From Mycoemilia scoparia (Eukaryota; Kickxellomycota; Kickxellomycetes; Kickxellales; Kickxellaceae): 64,000 nt of DNA. A program made the position numbers and the translations under genes. The notes beneath the pieces were generated by a model. The model was not told the DNA's origin. It did not search any database and saw only the letters and a list, made by a program, of their open reading frames with translations. The stretch spans positions 62,001 through 126,000 of the forward strand of contig JANBPU010000004.1 of NCBI GenBank assembly GCA_027575805.1, in the 5' to 3' direction. Below are positions 57,645 through 64,000 of this stretch, one piece after another; the first letter of the stretch is position 1, and the number at the start of each line of letters is the position of its first letter.

Positions 57645-58994
57645 TTAACGAGGCCACCATGAAGGAATTCTGGGGTAGAGGTATAGCGAGCTGCCCTTTT
57701 GATCATCCATTACGAATGCATGTTGTGGCCCTTGCTCAGCCTTCTTGTTGGCTGTTTGCAACAAGAATTGCTCAATATGTTCCAAGCGCATCAAAGCCAA
57801 GCCAGCATTAAATATCGAGCTACCCAGTTTGGCTGGGGATGTTTTGCGAACCCGCTTTGGAGCAGCAGCAGCAGCATCCTTTTGATTACCAGTACCAGCG
57901 GGATCGGAGTTATTTGAAACAATAGTCTTCCAACTAATTTCAGACTGAGATGGAGGCATCAATATGTCAGTATTGCAATCCAGAATTGGAGGATTTGGAT
58001 CTAAATGCGAATGAACAGAAGAGGCACGAGTTGCAATAACCGGAACAACTCTTTTGCGAACAACACCACGATGATGGCTACGAATTGTCAGCTCCTGGCC
58101 AAGATAACAGCCCTTGTTGAAGTCGACGCCGTGCATATAGTCTAAGTTGCATTCAAGTGGAAGTGACTGGTCCATGACATAGTCATCAGCACCTTCGGCA
58201 ACACCCTTCAGAATTCTTCTTAGGGTGTATTCATCGGAATCGAGTTCGCTAAAGGAAGATGGTAGTTTGGGCTTGGCGTCGGCAGAGAGCAGTAGTCTCA
58301 GCCCCATGTCAGGCGTTCTGATATCGTGCTGCCATATCTGTGTTCCCTCGATTTCAGTCTCCTTGAAGATAAGACTGCCTCGAGGCAAATGCTTCATTGG
58401 CTTGTCTGGCTTTCCAATGAGTGCCTCCTGACCTGGACCCCACACACTCCACACCGAATATTCGCTGGAAACATCTACAAACTGGACTCGCGACCTAAGC
58501 TTGTAGAATCTCAATATCTTGAGCAAAGTTTCTCTGGCCCGAATGTCTGTTTCGATCAAAAATACCGGGTGTAGAAAATTGGACCCAAAGTTCTTTGGAT
58601 AGACAAACGCATCAAACATCACTCTTCCCTGGGGCGCAAGGAAGCATGTAAAAAACCCAGAGCCGCCCTGATCGATCTTCGGCATATGGTTGGTAATAAG
58701 GCCCTGCAGAAACTTTGACGAGTCGTCCCCCGATACTTGGACAACTGCTCGCTTTGTCACAGCCGCAAATTTATCTCCCTGGTGAAGCCCATATTCAGTC
58801 TCAAGGGGTTGCTGAGTATCGGGGCTGGTTGTCGAGCTAAAACACCGATGTGTGTTTCTGAAAACGGTTGAACCTCCGCTCTGACCAGTCTGTATTACTC
58901 CTGTGGCTCTCAATTTGTAGGACGTTAAATTCACGCCATGGCGCAAATGCCGTCCTGATATCCTAATAAAACGAGACGATGCACTACTAAACAT
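57645..58994 (-). CDS. IBA57: Mitochondrial Fe-S assembly protein IBA57 (CAF17)
   Basis: Folate-binding YgfZ/GcvT-like protein that works with ISA1/ISA2 to build 4Fe-4S clusters in the mitochondrial matrix (aconitase, lipoate synthase, homoaconitase). Single exon, 449 aa, near yeast Iba57 (497). The N-terminus is a basic, Ser/Thr-rich presequence. VQVSGDDSSKFLQGLITN opens the GcvT-like fold, APQGRVMFDAFVY follows, and the signature KGCYLGQE lies near residue 295 with the essential Cys present. C-terminal to it is RSHHRGVVRKRVVPV and a longer Ala/Lys insert. 650 bp lie between this stop and the GCLM-like start region, on the same strand. Confidence 0.95.
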   Translation of the reverse strand: MFSSASSRFIRISGRHLRHGVNLTSYKLRATGVIQTGQSGGSTVFRNTHRCFSSTTSPDTQQPLETEYGLHQGDKFAAVTKRAVVQVSGDDSSKFLQGLITNHMPKIDQGGSGFFTCFLAPQGRVMFDAFVYPKNFGSNFLHPVFLIETDIRARETLLKILRFYKLRSRVQFVDVSSEYSVWSVWGPGQEALIGKPDKPMKHLPRGSLIFKETEIEGTQIWQHDIRTPDMGLRLLLSADAKPKLPSSFSELDSDEYTLRRILKGVAEGADDYVMDQSLPLECNLDYMHGVDFNKGCYLGQELTIRSHHRGVVRKRVVPVIATRASSVHSHLDPNPPILDCNTDILMPPSQSEISWKTIVSNNSDPAGTGNQKDAAAAAPKRVRKTSPAKLGSSIFNAGLALMRLEHIEQFLLQTANKKAEQGPQHAFVMDDQKGSSLYLYPRIPSWWPR

Positions 58995-59457
58995 TGAAGA
59001 TAGTGTCAGATATATAATAATGTTGGATATGTGGGTAGAGTGCCTGATTCATAATATTCACTAGAAAATAGTCAATTTGATAACGGAGCTATTGATTTCT
59101 ATGGGACATTATTATAACAATAAACAAGTGTGCAAATCACAATACCCGTGAACACAACAGATGCACGAAAGACTTGTCTAGAAAGAGCAAAAGATGCTCT
59201 CTTTTATTAGAATCATCCAAATGAGCTCTCTTTAGAAGAGGTATAAGTAAAAATGGTGAGAAGACAAAGGCGAGATATAGATGCATAATAGCGAAAAAAA
59301 CAAATTCATTTAAAAGAAGTGTATAGCAAAAGCTAAGAGAGACGTCACAATATGTTAAGCGTGTATGTGGCCCTCAATTGCCAAGTAAGGAAAGGAGAGA
59401 GAGGCAAAGCAATCTTTTGCTGATACTCAACATAGTTTGGTATATATATGGGTAGTC
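58995..59457. other. Intergenic region IBA57/V-ATPase c
   Basis: 463 bp, AT-rich; promoter of IBA57 and 3' flank of the V-ATPase gene. No ORF or repeat recognised. Confidence 0.55.
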
Positions 59458-60432
59458 TTAGTTGCAGATGCCCTCAGCAGATGACTTGGTGTTGAGAATA
59501 AGACCAACAATGAGACCGTAAAGGGCGAGAACTTCGGCGAAAATAAGGATAAGGATCATACCGACGAAAAGACGGGGCTGCTGGACAGTGGCACGAGCAC
59601 CAGCATCACCAACAATACCGATAGCAAAACCAGCAGCCATACCGGCAAGACCAACGGAAAGACCAGCACCAAGCTGGATGAAGCCACTATTTTGTGTGTG
59701 TAGGAAGCAGATGGCGGTGGTTAGTCCAGGATCCAAGAAAAAACAAAACCATCAAGTATAATGTGTATCTAATGAACGTATTGTGAAGAAACTTACGTGT
59801 AAAGGCTCATTTCAGGCTTGACTATTCACATAATTCAACAAAAAAATCGTGAAGTCATGTTAGAAGCTGTGCTATGGTGTATAAAGACAGCAATATGAAT
59901 TTTCAAAGCTAAAATGAATGCCAAAATATAGATACTTACGGCCTGAGCTGATAAGAACGGAAACAACCAAACCGTAGATACCAATAATACCAGCCATAAC
60001 GACTGGGACGATACTACGCATGACCAAGTCGGGTCTCAAGATACCCATGGCAGAGATACCAACGCCGGACTTGGCAGTACCGTAGGCAGCGCCAAAGCCT
60101 ATCAAAAATGGAAACAAATAGAAGGTTACAAGTCAGAATGGGGGTATGGAATCGCAACACCAGAGACCAGAATGACAACAGAACAAATGAGCAAGATTAT
60201 CAAATCTCTCAACAAAGGCTGCGGTTTGTAATCAGGACAATCTTGATTTGAACTGAATGAAGCTGTCATCTGTAAATTGTTCCTCTATTTAGAACAACAG
60301 AAGAGCACGTTTGTAAAGAGCAGGCGGGTGTGTATGTGTATACGTACAGCAGAATACGGTGGCAGCAGCGCAACCCATGGCGCCAAAGAAGGGAGAGTAG
60401 ACAGGACAGTAGGGGCTAATTTGCTGAGACAT
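59458..60432 (-). CDS. VMA3: V-type ATPase proteolipid subunit c
   Basis: Ring-forming, proton-carrying subunit of the vacuolar ATPase. Exons 60432-60348, 60098-59940, 59821-59797 (25 nt) and 59686-59458 give 165 aa, the normal size. Four membrane helices are seen: the first starts in [16 protein letters not shown], followed by [13 protein letters not shown]; the last is [20 protein letters not shown], which carries the essential Glu. The start [16 protein letters not shown] matches fungal Vma3. The 25-nt microexon (LKPEMSLYT region) is needed to join the two proteolipid halves in frame. Paralogs (Vma11) are similar, but the length and N-terminus favour subunit c. Confidence 0.95.
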
Positions 60433-61585
60433 TGTTAGAGGTAAGATGAGGATTTAATAAAGTGTATAAATTGAGAGAAATAAGGGCGGATGAGAAATAC
60501 TAAAGCTTAGTATATGTATATGAAGGCAAAATAAGACAGGAGTGAACAAAGCGGTTTTGGAAAGAAAAAGCGAAGACTAGCGGTTTAAAGATTGGAGGAT
60601 CCAATGTTTGTTTTAAAAGATAGAATGCAGCAGCAAATGGGAATGACTGTGGTGTGGATAGACAAAAACACTGTGGCGTCTTTGCTTGATGTTATGAATT
60701 AGTATGGTAGGGATGAAAAAACAGAGAAGCAACGCGAAATCAAACAACGTAATCTGTAAAGGGTTTTGGCTGGCTCAACAGCAGGCTTTTAAGGAAAAAT
60801 ACTGGTACAAGGAACAGCCGCCCAGCAAAGGAGGCAGATGGGCAGCCTGTTTAGTTTACTCAAATACTCTGGTGCTATTTTCACCTTCAACAAGGAGCCT
60901 TGCAATACTAGCAGCAGCAGTGGTGATTTGACAAAGGCTGGCTACAAAGGCCAGGCATATAAATGGCTGTTTTAACAGTCGACAGAAGGGAATCTGACTT
61001 AACCAATACACATCCCGCTTTCAGTACCTATACTTGGCACTGGTGTTTTTGGTGACCTTTGTGGCTAATCTGTGAAAAGCCTTGGAATTTAGCAGAACCA
61101 TTCATCAAAGCTGGTACGCCTCTTGCAAGGGTGCTTATGCACAACCCACACCAAAGCACCAAATTGTTGATCATACACTGCCACTAAAGTCTTTTAGCTT
61201 AAACGCATAGGGCTCGTTGAAGGTTAAATGCTTTGTAACCACTGCAGTCATGGAATGGTCCCTTTGACCAGAACGCCGATGGCTCGCTTTGTTGCAAAGG
61301 GTAGTCAAAAATAAACCTTATTTTGAAACACGCTTTTGGTTCCTCAGCATATGTTTACGACTTGTGTTGTACAGCCAAAAATTCTGCGTATCTTGGAACC
61401 TATTATGAAATTTTTCTCAATCTGATTAAAAGGGTTCATGGCCCAGAAATTTTGGCTTCATACAATCCTGCATTCACTCTGTGGAGTTGCCTAACAACCA
61501 AGACACATTGAGCTATGACAAAGTAACCAAGAAAGAGCGAGATTGACCACCAAAGCGTCCTTTTTTGTAAAAAGTAGAACAACAA
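60433..61585. other. Intergenic region upstream of V-ATPase c
   Basis: 1.15 kb between V-ATPase c (start) and NUP43 (stop). Only short ORFs (62-75 codons) without similarity. Contains many short GCC/GGC and AAAGCC-like words near 60760-61000 and 61040-61250, but no repeat that I could match elsewhere. Confidence 0.5.
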
Positions 61586-62758
61586 TTAAAACAGAGAAAA
61601 AGTCGCTGATTCAAGAGGCTCAAACAATATATTTTCACTGTCAGTGCCAGCAGCTAGAATGCCGGCCTGCCCATGTTTGTAATAGTCGAAACAGTTAACC
61701 GAGAGTGTGTTAAATATGTTCTTCATGCGTCTTAGGGTAGAAACTCGGTCCTGTTTATCCTGAGACTGGTTGCTGATAGCAAATGGTTTGGCATAGAGCC
61801 CGCCAGAAGTGTTGCTTTGAGCCTTCTTTGCTTCGGATGTGTCCCAGTCAACTACGACTATAGATGCATCCTCTGAGCATGTGATAAGTTTGCTTGTATC
61901 TCCCGGATGGAACATAATCTGCCAGATGTCCTGGTCGTGGACCTTAAGGGACGTTGTTGTTGGTTCTTTAGTGTTTCTTATGTCCCACACCAAAGCGGAT
62001 CCAAGCTCATTGCCAGTTGCAAACCTAAAAGACTGCGAGGGATGGGCAGCCACGCAGTTGATAGAAACATCCTTGTTGGAATCGTCGATAAATACAGCTT
62101 TGGCTAACTGGGGGTCCCTCCTATCTACGAGTTTTACCTGTCCGCTAGCCATCGATGTAATGCACTGGTTTGGAGAAACCCATGCAATGTCAGTTATGGT
62201 CATACTATCGATTTCCTGTAGGCTAGATATGGCCTCGGCTCTCTCCAAGCTGGCAAAGACAATGCTTCCGTCTTCTCCACAGCTCACAACCTCGTAGTCC
62301 GTGCCATACGTGGGCCGAACCTTTGCTGCTGTGCACACTGCAGAGGAACCATCAACATATTTATGTGCCTTCCAACTCTTTACTAATTCAAGATTCTTAC
62401 TTTGCTTGGTCCCATCCATATCATCATCATAACTGATATCTTGTCTCTCAACGTGGTATACTGAAACTGATCCAAAGCCCGATGCAGTGACAATCTTATC
62501 TGGCCCTGCCGTATCGATACAATTGACATCTCCGTTATGTGATGTTGTATAAGTGCTTTCTGCTTGAAATCCACCAATCTTTAAATCTTCCACGATATCT
62601 TGGCCTTCTGCCTTCCATAGAGTCAGCTCTTGCTTATCTTCACTTGATCCTGTGATAAAGTATGCATTCGTGTCTGTGTATGCTTGACCAGCCTCTGCAG
62701 AGAGCCATTTCAACGCCGTAAGTTTTCTTGATACTGGTTGTACAAAGAAATCTCCCAT
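61586..62758 (-). CDS. NUP43: Nucleoporin NUP43-like WD40 protein
   Basis: Beta-propeller protein, single exon, 390 aa (human NUP43 380). Similar to NUP43 of the Y-shaped (Nup107-160) nuclear pore scaffold complex over its whole length: N-terminal FVQPVSRKLTALKW, THNGDVNCIDT-like second repeat (seen as TSHNGDVNCIDTAGPDKIV), VSCGEDGSIVFA, CVAAHPSQSFRFATG, VWDIRNTKEPTT, IMFHPGDTSKLITCSEDAS, and C-terminal LSVNCFDYYKHGQAGILAAG followed by TDSENI. NUP43 is absent from S. cerevisiae but found in many other eukaryotes. Divergent from ZNHIT3. Confidence 0.88.
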   Translation of the reverse strand: MGDFFVQPVSRKLTALKWLSAEAGQAYTDTNAYFITGSSEDKQELTLWKAEGQDIVEDLKIGGFQAESTYTTSHNGDVNCIDTAGPDKIVTASGFGSVSVYHVERQDISYDDDMDGTKQSKNLELVKSWKAHKYVDGSSAVCTAAKVRPTYGTDYEVVSCGEDGSIVFASLERAEAISSLQEIDSMTITDIAWVSPNQCITSMASGQVKLVDRRDPQLAKAVFIDDSNKDVSINCVAAHPSQSFRFATGNELGSALVWDIRNTKEPTTTSLKVHDQDIWQIMFHPGDTSKLITCSEDASIVVVDWDTSEAKKAQSNTSGGLYAKPFAISNQSQDKQDRVSTLRRMKNIFNTLSVNCFDYYKHGQAGILAAGTDSENILFEPLESATFSLF

Positions 62759-63085
62759 TATGTTTTTTATATGTATCTTGCAACTTGGTTGTTGGTATCC
62801 TTTCTCTCTGTATTGTTTATTTGAAGGGATTTTGGCTGTTGTCGAAGTATCAAGTTATAAAGCTTGCTTCCCCTACATTTTTGCTATATAAAAACAAACC
62901 TTTATTGAAATAAAAGTATATGGAATTGATGTAGAAGTTATGGGTATCCCAACAAGAAAAACGTCAGAAAAAAATTAAAACCATAACTTTTGAAGCATTG
63001 TATAATGCTTGCAAGAATATTTGAAGATCATTCATTTACGCTTCTTTATCCCAATTCTATTAGCGATCATTTTATATATCTTACA
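62759..63085. promoter_or_regulatory. Divergent promoter region NUP43/ZNHIT3
   Basis: 327 bp between divergent ATGs, AT-rich. No specific motif assigned. Confidence 0.45.
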
Positions 63086-63873
63086 ATGCCAGCAAATTGT
63101 CAGATATGCAGCCAAAACCCTAAAAAGTATAAATGTCCGACATGCTTTATACAGTAGTAAGTACCAACTTGACTCATGAAAGCTACTGTGTAAAATATTT
63201 CAACTCAGTATTCATGAGACATTTCTTTATAGCTGCTCTATATCGTGCTTTAAGAAACATAAAGGTAGGAAAATTGACATTATAATTGATAGATATATGG
63301 TTTATTTAACTTTATGACATGATTAATGTGGCAAATTTTCATTATTTTAGAAACACCATGTGAAAAGCCTGATCCTTCTTCACAACAGGAGCTTGAAAAA
63401 GGTACGAATCTATACATGAAAGTTCTTGAATAATTTAAGGAAGCAGCTAGTTTCCTAAAAACGCCGCAATTCATGGATTATTTTTGCCAATTCAATAGGC
63501 AAGATACTTTTAGATATTAAAAAGCAAACGACGTCTCAGCTAAATCTCAATTTTGAAGAAGATGAGGAGGCATATCGACTAGATTCCGAGCATCTTTCTA
63601 AATTAGGTGGGTGGTTATTTTATTACGATTATAATTTCAAATCATTTATATGAATGCCTAATTTATCTGTTACCCGTGTTTTGTTAAATAGACAATTCTA
63701 TGGAACTAAAGCGAACTCTCCAGGATCCAGAGATTCGGGGTATAGTTGAACAGGTTACCAAATCTCCAAATCCTCAAGAAACAATCCACCAAATTCGGAC
63801 ACTAAGCCCAAAATTTGAAGCACTAGCACAGCAATTAATTGAAATAGTAGGTTTTCAACCAAAAACAAAATAG
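63086..63873 (+). CDS. ZNHIT3: Zinc finger HIT domain protein 3 (ZNHIT3/Hit1)
   Basis: Assembly factor for box C/D snoRNPs, partner of NUFIP/Rsa1. Exons 63086-63156, 63233-63264 (32 nt), 63351-63401, 63499-63606 and 63692-63873 give 147 aa, close to human ZNHIT3 (155) and yeast Hit1 (164). The zf-HIT domain fills the first about 37 residues: CQICSQNPKKYKCPTC, then CSISC, H and a final C (KHKETPC). The C-terminal half is helical (LKRTLQDPEIRGIVEQVTK), the region that binds the partner. The domain is split by two introns, which all keep phase. The stop is inside the window, so the gene is complete. Confidence 0.88.
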
Positions 63874-64000
63874 ATAGCATTAGTGCTATATGCAATTACA
63901 TTTGTTATTAATAAAAGATCATTGTACTATGAAGAAGATATGTCACAAAAGAAAAATAAAAGTACGAGGTGGTTCAGTATGTATTTGTGCAATGGATAGG

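Noticed and set aside
60704..61511. Short plus-strand ORFs between V-ATPase c and NUP43
   Set aside because: 62-75 codons, no similarity, no splice-joined extension found.

Overview
This window is nuclear DNA from a fungus, probably an early-diverging, AT-rich and intron-rich lineage such as Mucoromycota (phylum is inference). Most genes are split by short GT..AG introns, commonly 60-150 nt. The gene set joins fungal features (small DUF1748 protein, GCP3-type tubulin-complex protein) with genes missing from budding yeast: snurportin-1, TRAP1, a GCLM-like protein, ceramide glucosyltransferase and a NUP43-like protein. I saw no rRNA, convincing tRNA, CRISPR array or intact transposon. Exon models were read by eye from splice signals, reading phase and family similarity; each multi-exon total is a whole number of codons.

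Layout, 1-25 kb: a partial adenylate-forming CoA ligase (minus, cut by the left edge); about 3 kb without a gene; a DHA2-type MFS transporter (minus) divergent from a mitochondrial 2-oxodicarboxylate carrier (plus); a coiled-coil protein (minus); the eIF2-alpha kinase GCN2 (minus, about 2,023 aa) divergent from gamma-tubulin complex GCP3 (plus); ceramide glucosyltransferase (plus); and an unrecognised membrane-anchored protein (minus).

25-38 kb: a looser region. RPA49 (RNA polymerase I), a GATA-like/PHD zinc-finger protein and a Gln-rich Ssr4-like protein, all plus, sit between long gene-free stretches that hold three degraded copies of a dispersed repeat and several microsatellites.

38-64 kb: a dense region. 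eIF3b (plus), snurportin-1 (minus), UTP10 (minus, 6.8 kb without an intron), a DUF1748 protein (plus), DIS3/RRP44 (minus), TRAP1 (plus), a GCLM-like subunit (minus), IBA57 (minus), V-ATPase subunit c (minus), NUP43 (minus) and ZNHIT3 (plus).

Many genes serve RNA and ribosome production or translation: RPA49 (rRNA synthesis), UTP10 (18S processing), DIS3 (RNA decay and processing), ZNHIT3 (snoRNP assembly), snurportin (snRNP import), eIF3b (initiation) and GCN2 (initiation control). They do not form an operon; short divergent promoters (for example DIS3/TRAP1, 264 bp) are the only sign of possible co-regulation. I found no clear new multi-gene system. The best leads are the dispersed repeat, the GATA-like finger with an altered zinc ligand, the hydrophobic N-terminus of the GCLM-like protein, and the coiled-coil protein with a CtIP/Sae2-like tail.
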